Shown here piece by piece: positions 41,901-52,142 of a stretch of DNA of 64,000 nt. Under the pieces are notes generated by a model that had not been told where the DNA came from, did no database searches, and worked only from the letters and a program-made list of their open reading frames with translations. The translations under genes and the position numbers were made by a program. Source of the stretch: Pseudoflavonifractor sp. MSJ-37 (GTDB lineage: Bacteria; Bacillota; Clostridia; Oscillospirales; Oscillospiraceae); assembly GCF_018917965.1 (NCBI RefSeq), contig NZ_JAHLPP010000002.1, forward strand, positions 186,001-250,000, written 5' to 3'. How positions within the stretch are numbered: position 1 is the stretch's first letter; the number at the start of each line of letters is the position of its first letter.

Positions 41901-42681
41901 CCTCCTCCCGGGCGGCCAGATACTGCTGGTAGGCGGCGGCCACGCTGGGATCTAGGATGTCCACCCGGTCGATGTGGGTGGAGAAGGTGGTGTGGCGGCA
42001 GTGATCGGACCAGTAGGTGTCCACCACCCGGAGCTCGGTGATGGTGGGGTCCCGGTGCTCCTCGTCCCGGAAGTAGCTCTGGAGGAAGGTCAGGTCCGCC
42101 AGATCCATAGCCAAGCCGTAGTCGGACAGCATGGCGGTCAGGCCGGCCTCGTCCTTCTCCCGGAAGCCCTCCAGCACCGCCACATCGGCGGGGACATCAT
42201 AGGAGCGCTCCAGCGTCTCCACCCGGTCCAGGGCGGCCTCCCGGCTCTCCACCGGGTTGATGAGGTACTTCTTGACCTTCTCCAGCTCCTCATCGCCGAT
42301 CTCGCCCATCAGGATGTACACCGAGGCGGCGGCGGTCAGGGGCCGCTCTCCGCCGGTCAGGAGCTGGATGCACTGGGCGCAGGAATCGGCCCGCTGGTCG
42401 TACTGGCCGGGCAGGGACTCCACGCCGAACACCCGGCAGGGGGCAGGAGCGTCGGGGAAGGTCTCATCATACACGGCGTCCACCTGCGGCTCACTGAGCA
42501 CGGTGGTGCGGACGGCCTGATAGGTCGCGGCGTCGATGCCCTCCACATCATAGCGGTGGAGCACCCGGACACCGGCGAGCCCCTCGAGCCCCAGCTCGCT
42601 CCTCAGCTCTCCCATCAGGCGGCGGGCTTCTACGTCGAAGCCCGGCTTCTTCTCGGCATAACAGCGGAATACCTTACCCAT
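38980..42681 (-). CDS. purL: Phosphoribosylformylglycinamidine synthase, single-chain
   Basis: Fourth step of purine synthesis: converts FGAR and glutamine to FGAM. 1233 residues from ATG 42681 (AAGGGG nine bases upstream; ATG 42687 is also possible). Seen: two AIRS-type halves with WSDHCRHTTF, NETHNHPTEIEPFGGAATCIGG, GGKDSMSGSF, and a C-terminal glutamine amidotransferase with IPGGFSGGDEPDGSAKF, the nucleophile Cys in GICNGFQ and ISHGEGRF. This is the long form rather than the PurS/PurL/PurQ set usual in Bacillus. No other pur genes adjoin, and it lies just downstream of an SBP gene with no promoter visible between. Confidence 0.97.
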   Translation of the reverse strand: MGKVFRCYAEKKPGFDVEARRLMGELRSELGLEGLAGVRVLHRYDVEGIDAATYQAVRTTVLSEPQVDAVYDETFPDAPAPCRVFGVESLPGQYDQRADSCAQCIQLLTGGERPLTAAASVYILMGEIGDEELEKVKKYLINPVESREAALDRVETLERSYDVPADVAVLEGFREKDEAGLTAMLSDYGLAMDLADLTFLQSYFRDEEHRDPTITELRVVDTYWSDHCRHTTFSTHIDRVDILDPSVAAAYQQYLAAREEVYGKEKAAQRPQTLMDLATIAGKVLKKRGVLKHLDESEEINACSVHVTAVVDGEEQDWLLMFKNETHNHPTEIEPFGGAATCIGGAIRDPLSGRSYVYQAMRVTGCGDPRAPLSQTLEGKLPQRKLAQTAAAGYSSYGNQIGLATGHVAEVYHKGYIAKHLETGAVVGAAPAANVRREVPAPGDQVILLGGRTGRDGIGGATGSSKSHNKKSLATMASEVQKGNAPEERKIQRLFRRGDVTRLIKRCNDFGAGGVSVAIGELADGLSIDLDAVRKKYDGLDGTELAISESQERMAVVVAPEDVDAFIAAASAENLEAYVVAQVTESPRMVMTWRGKKIADLSRAFLNTNGAAKHTSVSVPDYGTLDGSLFHKGSLRSTAASLKTASRRGLIERFDSSIGASSVLMPFGGKTQRTPTQAMAALLPVGPGHTTDTCSVMAWGFDPDLMERDPYTGAFVSVLTSMAKLVAAGCDPTAAYASFQEYFEKLRDEPARWGKPFAALLGALSAQLGLGVAAIGGKDSMSGSFLDLDVPPTLISFAIAPAKAGDVLSPEFKAAGHPVYLFQAENALDCEEIVPCFARVHALCQAGKVKAAWAVEQNVAEGLMKMSFGNEIGFAAREDAPSLWFGARPGAIVAECDGEVEGGLLLGYTTEEPVIDLGRGEKASVADLLTISEGVLEEVYPTRTADRGAVETISCAERAPIVAKHKVAQPKAVIPVFPGTNCEYDTAAACLRAGIQPEIVVVRNLSTADLAQSAQALEQSIRSAQMVVIPGGFSGGDEPDGSAKFICSFLRNAAITDAIHDLLRERDGLMLGICNGFQALVKLGLVPYGEIRPMDAGCATLTFNEIGRHQSRYVTTRIASVRSPWMLKSQVGDLHQIPISHGEGRFVAPEALLDRLAANGQIATQYVDAAGMPSMDIDVNPNGALRAVEGIFSPDGRVFGKMGHSERRGAFVGVNIPGDRYQPLFESGAEYFK

Positions 42682-42765
42682 TTCCATGTCCCCTTACATT
42701 TTTGGTCTCGGCGGCGCGGCGCGCCGTTTGCTTCTTCTACATGATAACCGAAAAAACGGTGAAAC

Positions 42766-44328
42766 TCAATCGGCGAAATTCCAATTTCCGAACTGATAGA
42801 ACACATTTTGTTGGGTGGGGGCCAGACCGGTGAGCTGGCCCCACTGGCTCAGTACCGACCAATTCTTGAAGCACAGCGGCGCAAAGGGCGCCGTCTCCCC
42901 CAGCCGGGCATAGAGGGCCTGGGCCGCGGAGATCCGCTCCTCCCCCTGAGCGGCCCGGAACGCGGACAGGAGCGCGGCCATGGCCTGGTCGCTGTACCGG
43001 CCGTAGTTCAGCGCTCCGCCGGGGAGCAGGGGAGAGGGGTCGAAGTCGGCGGTGAGCTTCACCTCGCCCAGATAGAGGTCGAACTTGCCGTTCTGGAGGG
43101 CGGACAGATAGTCCTCCCAGGCCAGACGCTGGACTGTCACGTCGAACCCGGCGGCGTTGAGCTGTCGGGCGATGTCTCCGGCAGCGGAACTCTTGTAGGA
43201 GCTGTCCTGGCCCACCACCAGGGTCAGGGAAAGCGCGCTCCGGCCCCGTTTCCAGGCCCCGCTGTCATCCTTGGACCAGCCCCCATCGGTGAGGGCGGTC
43301 TCCATGCCCTCCGGATCGCGGTCCAGAGCGGCAGCGCTGTCCGCGTCATAGAGGGCCGCATGGGGATGGACCGGCAGGGCGGAGGCCGCGGCGTGGCGGG
43401 AGAGGACGGCGGAGCAAAGGCTGTCCCGGTCGATGCCCCGGCTCACTGCCAGCCGCACCGCTGTGGAGCGGCAGGCACCGCTGGCCGTATTGAAGCCCAG
43501 ATAGAGCAGGTCGGTGGTGGCATAGTCCGTGGTCTCGAAGCTGCCGGACAGGTTCAGCGCCCCGATGCCCGTCAGGTCCGTGTCCACCAGAGACACGTCC
43601 CGGGAGTCGAAGGCGGAGGTGAGTCCGGCGGTCCCCTCCACGGCGCGGAGCGGGATGGTCTCCGGGGCGTGGGCGGCCTCCCGCCAGCTCTCCGGCCGGC
43701 GGCGGAGGAGCCAGCTCTCGCCGCTCTGCTCCAGCACATACCAGCCGGTGCCCAGAGGGGCGGGCCCGGCGCTCTTCTTCACGATGGGGATGTCCAGCAG
43801 GGCGGGCAGGTCCCCGTTGGGCGAGGAGAGGACCACCTCCACAGAGCCGTCCGCCCCGGCCCGGACGGCGGAGATCCCCGCCAGGCGCTGGGCATACCGC
43901 TCGCTGGCCTTGGCCGCTGTCAGAGAGGACACCACCTCGGCGGCCGTGAGGGGGCTCCCGTCGGAGAAGGTGACGCCCTGCCGCAGGACGAAGGTCCAGG
44001 TCCGGCCATCCTCTGAGGCCGCGCCGGACACGGCCAGGGCCGGCTGGGGCCGGAAGTTCTGGTCCAGCTCATAGAGCCCGTCGTACTGGAGCCCCGCCAG
44101 CACACTGTTGGTCCGGTCGGTGCCGGCGATCGGATCGAAGCCGCCGGACGGGAAGCAGGCCAAGGCGAACTCCATGGGCTCCGCCGAAGGGACTGGGCTC
44201 TCCGCCGCCGGGGACGCCGGTGTCTCTGAGGGGGCCGGCGTCTCCACTCCGCCGCCTCCGCAGGCGGCGAGGGACAGGATCAGCGCAAGAGCCAGCGCCC
44301 CGGCCCATATACGCCTCCCCACGCTCAC
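42766..44328 (-). CDS. Peptide/nickel-type ABC transporter substrate-binding lipoprotein
   Basis: 520 residues, start GTG 44328 overlapping the pgeF stop by four bases. Seen: signal peptide with lipobox LSLAACGG, Pro/Ala/Glu linker, and an SBP_bac_5 domain (YDGLYELDQNFRPQPALAVS, DGRTWTFVLRQGVTFSDGSPLTA, RLAVSRGIDRDSLC, LNYGRYSDQAMAALL). Binds oligopeptides or metal chelates in the family. No permease or ATPase genes adjoin, so it either uses a transporter elsewhere or acts alone as a receptor. Confidence 0.86.
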   Translation of the reverse strand: MSVGRRIWAGALALALILSLAACGGGGVETPAPSETPASPAAESPVPSAEPMEFALACFPSGGFDPIAGTDRTNSVLAGLQYDGLYELDQNFRPQPALAVSGAASEDGRTWTFVLRQGVTFSDGSPLTAAEVVSSLTAAKASERYAQRLAGISAVRAGADGSVEVVLSSPNGDLPALLDIPIVKKSAGPAPLGTGWYVLEQSGESWLLRRRPESWREAAHAPETIPLRAVEGTAGLTSAFDSRDVSLVDTDLTGIGALNLSGSFETTDYATTDLLYLGFNTASGACRSTAVRLAVSRGIDRDSLCSAVLSRHAAASALPVHPHAALYDADSAAALDRDPEGMETALTDGGWSKDDSGAWKRGRSALSLTLVVGQDSSYKSSAAGDIARQLNAAGFDVTVQRLAWEDYLSALQNGKFDLYLGEVKLTADFDPSPLLPGGALNYGRYSDQAMAALLSAFRAAQGEERISAAQALYARLGETAPFAPLCFKNWSVLSQWGQLTGLAPTQQNVFYQFGNWNFAD

Positions 44329-45137
44329 AGGAGCTGGAGCATGGCGGCCTGACTGCCCCGCTCCCCGTGGGTATAGCGGTGGGACCAGAACCGGTCATGC
44401 TGGCACATGGTGCAGACCGTGGATACGGCGATGTGCTCCGGCAGGAGGCCCGTCTTCTCCAGCCGCAGGGCGTTGAGGCCCTTCAGATCCACATGGAACT
44501 TGCCGTTCTCCTGGAACTGGATGTGCTTCAGGGCGCAGGCGCCGAAGGCCTCCGTCACGGCGTTGGGCACGTCCTCGTCAGTCTCGAAGCAGCACATGGA
44601 GATGCCGGGACCGATAGCGGCCAGCACGTCCTCCGGCCTGGAGCCATAGATCTGGACCATCTTGTCCACCGCCTTGGCCGCGATCCCGTTGACGGTGCCC
44701 CGCCACCCGGCGTGGACCGCGGCGATCACCCTCCGGACGGGATCGTACAGCAGGATGGGCAGGCAGTCCGCCCCGAAGATGGTCAGGCAGATGCCGGGCA
44801 CGTCCGTGATGAGGCCGTCGGCCTCGTAGTCACCCTTGCTGTGGATGCCCTTGCCCTTGTCGGCGGTGGTGACGGTGCGCACGATGTCTCCGTGGACCTG
44901 GTTGGAGAGGACCAGTCCCTCATAGTCCACACCGATGGCGGATGTGAAGCGGCGGTAGTTCTCCAGCACCTTCTCCCGGTCGTCCCCCCGGCAGAAGCCC
45001 AAGTTCAGAGAGGCGAAGATCCCCTCGCTGACGCCGCCCTCCCTGGTGGAGAAGCCGTGGGCCACGCCCCCGGCAGCATCGAAGCCGTCGCAGGTGAGGA
45101 AGGGGATGCCGTTTCGGCTGGTCTCGTTGATGTTCAT
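44325..45137 (-). CDS. pgeF: YfiH/PgeF family protein (laccase-domain; purine nucleoside phosphorylase or peptidoglycan editing)
   Basis: 270 residues from ATG 45137 (GGAGG precedes). Seen: GFSTREGGVSEGIFASLNLG, SNQVHGDIV, the metal site FGADCLPIL, AAVHAGWRGTVNGI and IGPGISMCCFE, TVCTMCQHDRFWSHR, which carry the conserved His and Cys ligands. Family members have been shown to phosphorolyse or deaminate purine nucleosides, and E. coli PgeF removes wrong residues from peptidoglycan precursors; which applies here is open. Translationally coupled to the SBP gene. Confidence 0.88.
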   Translation of the reverse strand: MNINETSRNGIPFLTCDGFDAAGGVAHGFSTREGGVSEGIFASLNLGFCRGDDREKVLENYRRFTSAIGVDYEGLVLSNQVHGDIVRTVTTADKGKGIHSKGDYEADGLITDVPGICLTIFGADCLPILLYDPVRRVIAAVHAGWRGTVNGIAAKAVDKMVQIYGSRPEDVLAAIGPGISMCCFETDEDVPNAVTEAFGACALKHIQFQENGKFHVDLKGLNALRLEKTGLLPEHIAVSTVCTMCQHDRFWSHRYTHGERGSQAAMLQLL

Positions 45138-45158
45138 GGAATGACCTCCGTGGATATC

Positions 45159-45214
45159 GAAAAAGCGGAATGGACTCCTCCGGCGGTCCGCCGGTCTGTC
45201 ATTCCGCTTTTTCG
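45159..45214 (-). terminator. Terminator after secA
   Basis: 14-bp outer stem GAAAAAGCGGAATG / CATTCCGCTTTTTC enclosing a GGCGGTCCGCC hairpin; A/T runs on both sides allow action in either direction. Confidence 0.75.
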
Positions 45215-45291
45215 TCGTTTTTGGTTGTGGGGAAAACGGGTGGGGCCGGATGTCCCTCATCCGGCCGTGCGCCGGTCCGTCCTCATCCCGG

Positions 45292-48051
<2,760 letters not shown>

Positions 48052-48265
48052 ATGGAGTCATTCACCTTTCTTGCATGGTGCGGGAAAACCAATGACCGTA
48101 AAATTTCATGTTAGAGTATAGCACATCCATCCCCAATAAAAAAGGGGAAATTGTGAATGATGGGCCTTTTCTCTGACAAATCGGTTTCAGGAAGGGGGAA
48201 AATGGAGACTGGGGCGGTCGGTCAGGTGCGAAATGGGTCTGTTTCCCCGCCTGCGGGCGGGGGTG

Positions 48266-48347
48266 TTGTGTCCTCGCTTGCGCAGCCGTTAGCGGCTCCG
48301 CTGCTTTACGGATGCGGCATACTCCTTGCGGGTGCGGACGGGCCGCC
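48266..48347 (+). repeat. Dispersed repeat B, copy 1
   Basis: About 82 bp starting GTGTCCTCGC and ending GGTGCGGACGGGCCGCC, with the shared core TTACGGATGCGGCATACTCC. About 80% identical to 55236-55317. It lies in the 450-bp gap between secA and the zinc-ribbon gene; next to it is another hairpin, TTTCTTTTTCTCAC/GTGAGGAAAAAGAAA (48366-48399). No gene is credible in this gap. Confidence 0.82.
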
Positions 48348-48502
48348 TGCTCGGCGGGAGCCCCCTTTCTTTTTCTCACGTGAGGAAAAAGAAACAGGGC
48401 GCCCGTCCGGCGAGGACATAACGTACCTGCCTCATGAGCAGGTATCTCCCCCAAAAGAAGGACAGGCCGTCCTTCCGGACGGCCCTTCCTCTGACCCGGA
48501 GG

Positions 48503-48887
48503 TCAGCTCTTTTCCTCGAAGCTCACGCCGCAGTTGCGGCAGCTCACGGTGATCCTGCCCTTCCCTCTGGGGACCCGGAGGTACTGCCCGCAGTTGGGAC
48601 AGCGGAAGTAGCGGTGCTCCTTGTCCCGGCAGATCGTGCAGCGCATCCGGAACCACCGGATCGCCGGCCCCGCCATGGTCAGGAAGTGGGCGTTCTCCGC
48701 CCGGCGCTTGGCGAACTGACGGGACAGGCTCCGGTACAGGGACCAGATCAGCACCGCCCACGCCAGCAGAGAGAGGACGCCCAGATGTGGCAGCCCAGAC
48801 AGGAACACCAGGAGCACATAGACCGCCAGGAGGAACCAGGAGAGCTGGTCTCCGCCATATCTGCCATACATGAACCGTCTCAGCCAT
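48503..48887 (-). CDS. Small membrane protein with C-terminal zinc ribbon
   Basis: 128 residues. Seen: an N-terminal basic patch (MGWLRRFMYGRYGGDQ), two hydrophobic helices (LSWFLLAVYVLLVFLSG and LGVLSLLAWAVLIWSLY), and a cysteine-rich end with CTICRD, CPNCGQ and CRNCG. I do not recognise a named function; similar proteins are common in Clostridia. Its promoter carries two TTHACA boxes placed as in the small-RNA promoters. ATG 48887 was chosen by the GGGGGAG ribosome site. Confidence 0.8.
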
Positions 48888-48934
48888 CCCATATCTGCGG
48901 TCTCCCCCCTTTCCTGTGAGAAATATCTATTCCA

Positions 48935-48989
48935 ATGATAAGCTCTGGCTGTGGACACGTCAAGGAAGGAAACGTAAACATTATGTGAA
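48935..48989 (-). promoter_or_regulatory. Zinc-ribbon gene promoter with two activator-type boxes
   Basis: Reverse strand: TTCACA-N5-TTTACG (48973-48989), then 32 bp to -10 TATCAT (48935-48940); a -35 TTGACG (48958-48963) with 17 bp spacer is also present. Compare 31 bp at the two small-RNA promoters. Confidence 0.6.
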
Positions 48990-48996
48990 TTGTGCC

Positions 48997-49025
48997 TTGC
49001 GCCCCGGCCCCAGACCCGCTATACT
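48997..49025 (+). promoter_or_regulatory. dCMP deaminase gene promoter
   Basis: -35 TTGCGC (48997-49002), 17 bp, -10 TATACT (49020-49025). The boxes at 48973-48989 end just upstream and could affect this promoter too. Confidence 0.75.
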
Positions 49026-49053
49026 GGTGGAAAAACAGCCGGGAGGTCCTGCT

Positions 49054-49548
49054 ATGCAGCGCATCGACAAGGAGAACTATTATCTGGACATCGCGGAGAC
49101 CGTGCTGGAGCGCTCCACCTGTCTGCGGCGGTGCTACGGCGCGATCATCGTCAAGAACGATGAGATCGTGGCCACCGGCTACAACGGAGCGCCACGGGGA
49201 CGGCGCAACTGCGGCGACCTGGGCCGCTGTACCCGGGAGATCATGAACATCCCCTCCGGCCAGCGGTATGAGCTGTGCCGCTCCGTCCACGCGGAGGCCA
49301 ACGCCATCATCTCCGCCGCCCGGCGGGACTGCATCGGGGCCACCCTCTATCTGGCGGGGCGGGACGCCAAGACCGGGCTCCTCCTGACCGACGCCACCTC
49401 CTGCTCCATGTGCCGCCGCCTGATCATCAACGCCGGCATCGACCGGGTGGTGATCCGCCGGACCAAGAGCGACTATTCCGTGGTCCACGTGGAGGACTGG
49501 ATCCGGGAGGACGACTCCCTGCCCGCGCCGGAGGGGCAGGAGCCGTAA
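49054..49548 (+). CDS. comEB: dCMP deaminase (ComEB-like)
   Basis: 164 residues. Deaminates dCMP to dUMP for thymidylate synthesis. Seen: zinc and proton-shuttle motif VHAEANAI, second zinc motif TSCSMCRRLI, and GAIIVKNDEIVATGYNGAPRG at the substrate site, with the extra Cys/His insertion (CGDLGRCTRE) common in deoxycytidylate deaminases. ATG 49054 is preceded by GGGAGG. Single gene with its own terminator. Confidence 0.93.
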   Translation: MQRIDKENYYLDIAETVLERSTCLRRCYGAIIVKNDEIVATGYNGAPRGRRNCGDLGRCTREIMNIPSGQRYELCRSVHAEANAIISAARRDCIGATLYLAGRDAKTGLLLTDATSCSMCRRLIINAGIDRVVIRRTKSDYSVVHVEDWIREDDSLPAPEGQEP

Positions 49549-49570
49549 AAAGGACATATCAGTGACGAAA

Positions 49571-49596
49571 GGGCCGTATCCCATGGGATACGGCCC
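49571..49596 (+). terminator. Terminator after comEB
   Basis: GGGCCGTATCCC / GGGATACGGCCC, 12-bp stem, TTG after it; joined directly to repeat A copy 2. Confidence 0.75.
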
Positions 49597-49599
49597 TTG

Positions 49600-49775
49600 C
49601 AGACTGTCAAAAAAGTCATTTCTCCCGTTGAGCGACGCAGGAGCCTCGCAGAGTTCCGTCACCCGCAGGGGACGGAATGAGATGTAAGACGTTTTTTCTG
49701 AGGACATATGCCTCAGAAAAAACGCTTCTCAGGCCGCTAGTGTGCGAGCATAGCGAGTGCGCGCGGCGGCCTGCA
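49600..49775 (+). repeat. Dispersed palindromic repeat A, copy 2
   Basis: About 175 bp starting CAGACTGTCAAAAAAGTCAT and ending GCGGCGGCCTGC. Inner hairpins: CCGTCACCCGCAGGGGACGG, TTTTTTCTGAGG...CCTCAGAAAAAA, TGCGAGCATAGCGAGTGCGC. Same orientation as copy 3 and opposite to copy 1. Confidence 0.9.
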
Positions 49776-49957
49776 TCCTATGGAAGAGGGCCCCGCCTGC
49801 GGCCGCGGGCGCGTTCGTCGTGTTCTGTCCCATCTCTTGTTACCTCCTAGTTTTTGTTCTCTCCTCTTGGGTATCATCCTGTGCGCAGAGGGGCAACTCG
49901 AAGCGCACTGTCATCATATGACTATATCACTATATCACTTCTTGCTAAAAACTGCAA
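49729..49957 (-). pseudogene. Relic of a second NCS2 permease gene (promoter, ribosome site and first ~17 codons)
   Basis: Reverse strand: -35 TTGCAG (49952-49957), 17 bp, -10 TATAGT (49929-49934) with the trailing GATATAGTCAT also found at the intact permease promoter; then AGGAGG and ATG 49833. The 34-codon frame starts MGQNTTNAPAAAGGALF, resembling the intact start MSKQNTQASEAALFQ, then runs into repeat A and stops. The remainder of the gap up to 50038 is A+T-rich with no gene. Confidence 0.6.
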
Positions 49958-50038
49958 TCCATTATCCTCGGCTTCTGGTAGAGATCAACAGCCATTTTTG
50001 TATGGTCTTACTATGTTTTGTTTTCTTATATTAAAATA

Positions 50039-50076
50039 CGACGAGGCCCCGGCTGGATCAGCCGGGGCCTCGTCGT
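50039..50076 (-). terminator. Terminator after the NCS2 permease gene
   Basis: 16-bp stem CGACGAGGCCCCGGCT.../...GCCGGGGCCTCGTCG with TATTTTAATA on the reverse strand. Confidence 0.88.
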
Positions 50077-50117
50077 GTGTAAAAGAAGAGATGGTGTGCG
50101 CGGGTATCGTCAGGATA

Positions 50118-51518
50118 TCACTGCTGCTTGGCCTGGAGGGCCTCCATGCGCTTGCGCTCCAGCTCCGCCTGCTCGCGCTCGTCGTCCAGGTCCTCCTGGG
50201 CCTTGGGCAGGAGCAGGTTCAGGGGGATGGCGATCAGAGCGGCGCCCACGGGAGCGAAGGAGCCGAACACGGTCTCGATGACGGCGGGCAGACCGTCCAT
50301 GCAGCCGCTGACCTGAGTGATGCCGATGCTGACGGCCACAGACAGGCCCACGATGGTGGCCTTGCGGTTGGTGAACTTGCCGCTTCCGGTGACCATGCGC
50401 ACACCGGTCATGGTGATGATGGCGAACACGGAGATGACGGCGCCGCCCAGCACGCACTCAGGGACGGTGGTCAGGATGGAGGCGAATTTGGGCACCAGAC
50501 CGCAGATCAGCAGGGCGAAGGCGGCGATGGCGAAGACCACCTTGTTGACGACCTTGGTGACGGTGACGATGCCGACGCACTCGCTGTAGGAGCAGGTGGG
50601 CATGCCGCCGAAGATGGCGCCGACGATGGAGCCCACGCTCTGGGCCATGATGCCGCCAGACAGCTCGCGGTCAGTGGGCATACGGTCGAAGCCGCCCACG
50701 GTCAGGGAGCTCATATCTCCGATGGTCTGGAGGGAGTTGGCCACGAACAGGATGGCCATGGAGATGCAGGCGGTGGCGTCGAACTCGATGCCAAACTGCA
50801 TGGGACGGGGCAGGGAGAACCAGCCCGCAGACCCCACGTTGGAGAAGTCCACCAGATGGGCGATGCCGGTCTCGGTGAAGATGATGGACAGGATGTAGCC
50901 CGCGATCAGGCCCCACAGCACCGCGCCCAGCTTGATCAGGCCCTTGCCCCAGTTGTCGCAGATGACCACGACGACCAGAGTGAACAGAGTCACGATCCAC
51001 ACGGCGGGAGTGCCGAAGTTGTCCGTGTAGCCGCCGGCCATGTTGCGGACGGCGATGGGATACATGGACATACCGATCGTCAACACGACCGTGCCGGTGA
51101 CGATGGTGGGGAACAATTTACGGATGGGTCTCAGGAAGATCGCGAAGACCGCGCCCGCGATGCCGCCGACGATCTGCGCACCCATCATCACTGGGAAGGA
51201 GAAGCGCTCGATCATCAGGGTGGGCAGGATGAAGCTGATGCCCATGATCAGGGGCAGGCCGGAGCCGAAGCCGCGGACGATGGGGAACAGCTGGAGCAGG
51301 ATCGCGATAGCGGTCATGAGAAGAGAGACCTGGACCAGCATGATCTTCTGGTCGGGAGCCATATTGGCGGTGCCAGAGACCAGCAGTGCGGGAGAGACCG
51401 TACTGACGATCGCGACGACTACGTGCTGAAATCCCAGGGGGAGCGCTTTGCTCATCGGAGGCCTGCCGTTCAGCTGGAACAGAGCTGCCTCGGAAGCCTG
51501 CGTGTTTTGCTTGCTCAT
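50118..51518 (-). CDS. NCS2-family nucleobase permease, probably purine (xanthine/urate) type
   Basis: 466 residues with about 12-14 membrane segments. Seen: LPLGFQHVVVAIVSTVSPAL at the start, TGTVVLTIGMSMYPIAVRN, and the substrate-region loop GGMPTCSYSECVGIVTVTKV, where other members have NTTYGEN or NTFSQN; this variant loop makes substrate prediction uncertain. An acidic coiled-coil tail (DLDDEREQAELERKRMEALQ) ends the protein. Lies downstream of ygeX-arcC-ridA genes of nitrogen catabolism, which favours a purine. Start ATG 51518. Confidence 0.85.
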   Translation of the reverse strand: MSKQNTQASEAALFQLNGRPPMSKALPLGFQHVVVAIVSTVSPALLVSGTANMAPDQKIMLVQVSLLMTAIAILLQLFPIVRGFGSGLPLIMGISFILPTLMIERFSFPVMMGAQIVGGIAGAVFAIFLRPIRKLFPTIVTGTVVLTIGMSMYPIAVRNMAGGYTDNFGTPAVWIVTLFTLVVVVICDNWGKGLIKLGAVLWGLIAGYILSIIFTETGIAHLVDFSNVGSAGWFSLPRPMQFGIEFDATACISMAILFVANSLQTIGDMSSLTVGGFDRMPTDRELSGGIMAQSVGSIVGAIFGGMPTCSYSECVGIVTVTKVVNKVVFAIAAFALLICGLVPKFASILTTVPECVLGGAVISVFAIITMTGVRMVTGSGKFTNRKATIVGLSVAVSIGITQVSGCMDGLPAVIETVFGSFAPVGAALIAIPLNLLLPKAQEDLDDEREQAELERKRMEALQAKQQ

Positions 51519-51765
51519 GTTTTCATTTCACCTCATTCATTTTTTAGACGCGGTGGCACCGCGTCGGGGACTTCTGGTACCGCGCTGCGGAATGGCGTGG
51601 GGGGTCTCAGCCTCTCCTCCTTTTGGTCATTTCGTCCCATCACAACCCCTTGCCAGTCGGAACATTCCCGATGCTCCAGAGCCGTGGGCCAGCATCCTAT
51701 GGAGATCTGCCGGTCCAGAATACCTGCGTAGTAGGTACTATGTCCTACCTCGTTTCTTCTGATGA
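51519..51765 (-). promoter_or_regulatory. Long structured leader of the permease gene
   Basis: About 245 nt between promoter and start codon. It contains GAGAGGCUGAGA (51604-51615), similar to the core of PyrR-binding loops, and a GACGCGG-UGCCA-CCGCGUC hairpin (51547-51565) close to the ribosome site. I see no purine-riboswitch core. Its length suggests regulation, but no known class can be assigned. Confidence 0.35.
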
Positions 51766-51772
51766 CTATATC

Positions 51773-51801
51773 ACTATAACACATCGCACAAATCATTTCA
51801 A
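51773..51801 (-). promoter_or_regulatory. NCS2 permease promoter
   Basis: -35 TTGAAA (51796-51801), 17 bp, -10 TATAGT (51773-51778). Confidence 0.65.
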
Positions 51802-51881
51802 CATGAACCGTTCACTCTAGTTCAAAATATCCAATCCATTTTTTGTGTATTTTTACTATACATTTTCCAAAAACGAAAAGC

Positions 51882-51908
51882 AGGGGCCGCCCCAACGGGG
51901 CGGCCCCT
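51882..51908 (-). terminator. GC hairpin on one side of repeat A copy 3
   Basis: GGGGCCGCCCC-AAC-GGGGCGGCCCC, 11-12 bp stem. Nearly identical to the hairpin at 52143-52171 on the other side of the repeat. Confidence 0.7.
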
Positions 51909-52086
51909 CAGTCTGTCAAAAAAGTGATCTCTCACAGGGAACGATGCAAGAGCCTCGCAGAGTTCCGTCACCCGCAGGTGACGGAATAAGATGCAAGGCG
52001 TTTTTTCTGGGGACATGCGCCTCAGAAAAAACTCTTCTCAGGCCGCAAGTGTGCGAGCGTAGCGAGTGCGCGTGGCGGCCTGCGTC
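51909..52086 (+). repeat. Dispersed palindromic repeat A, copy 3
   Basis: About 178 bp starting CAGTCTGTCAAAAAAGTGAT and ending GTGGCGGCCTGCGTC. Inner hairpins CCGTCACCCGCAGGTGACGG, TTTTTTCTGGGG...CCTCAGAAAAAA, TGCGAGCGTAGCGAGTGCGC. Paired changes in the arms are mostly compatible with the stems. Confidence 0.9.
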
Positions 52087-52142
52087 TCCCTCGAAGAAAT
52101 GCCTGCATTTCTGAGAAGCGTGTCGAACTTTTTCGACACGCT

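Noticed and set aside
39070-41955. Very long open frame antisense to purL
   Set aside because: A GC-rich shadow frame: glycine/histidine-rich translation without any known motif, opposite a complete PurL. The same holds for the long antisense frames over secA (45250-48114) and over gdpP-rplI-dnaB (56808-60719).
48062-48454. Reverse-strand frame sharing GVCRIRKAAEP with a frame at 55183-55374
   Set aside because: The shared peptide is the translation of repeat B; no ribosome site or protein family supports it.
51545-51595. T-box-like GGTGGCACCGCG and GGTACCGCG on the forward strand
   Set aside because: No stem I, specifier loop or downstream forward gene exists; the sequence is one arm of hairpins in the reverse-strand permease leader.
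51822-52016. Reverse-strand frame sharing a RVTELCEA-type peptide with one ending near 49707
   Set aside because: It is the translation of repeat A copies, not a gene.
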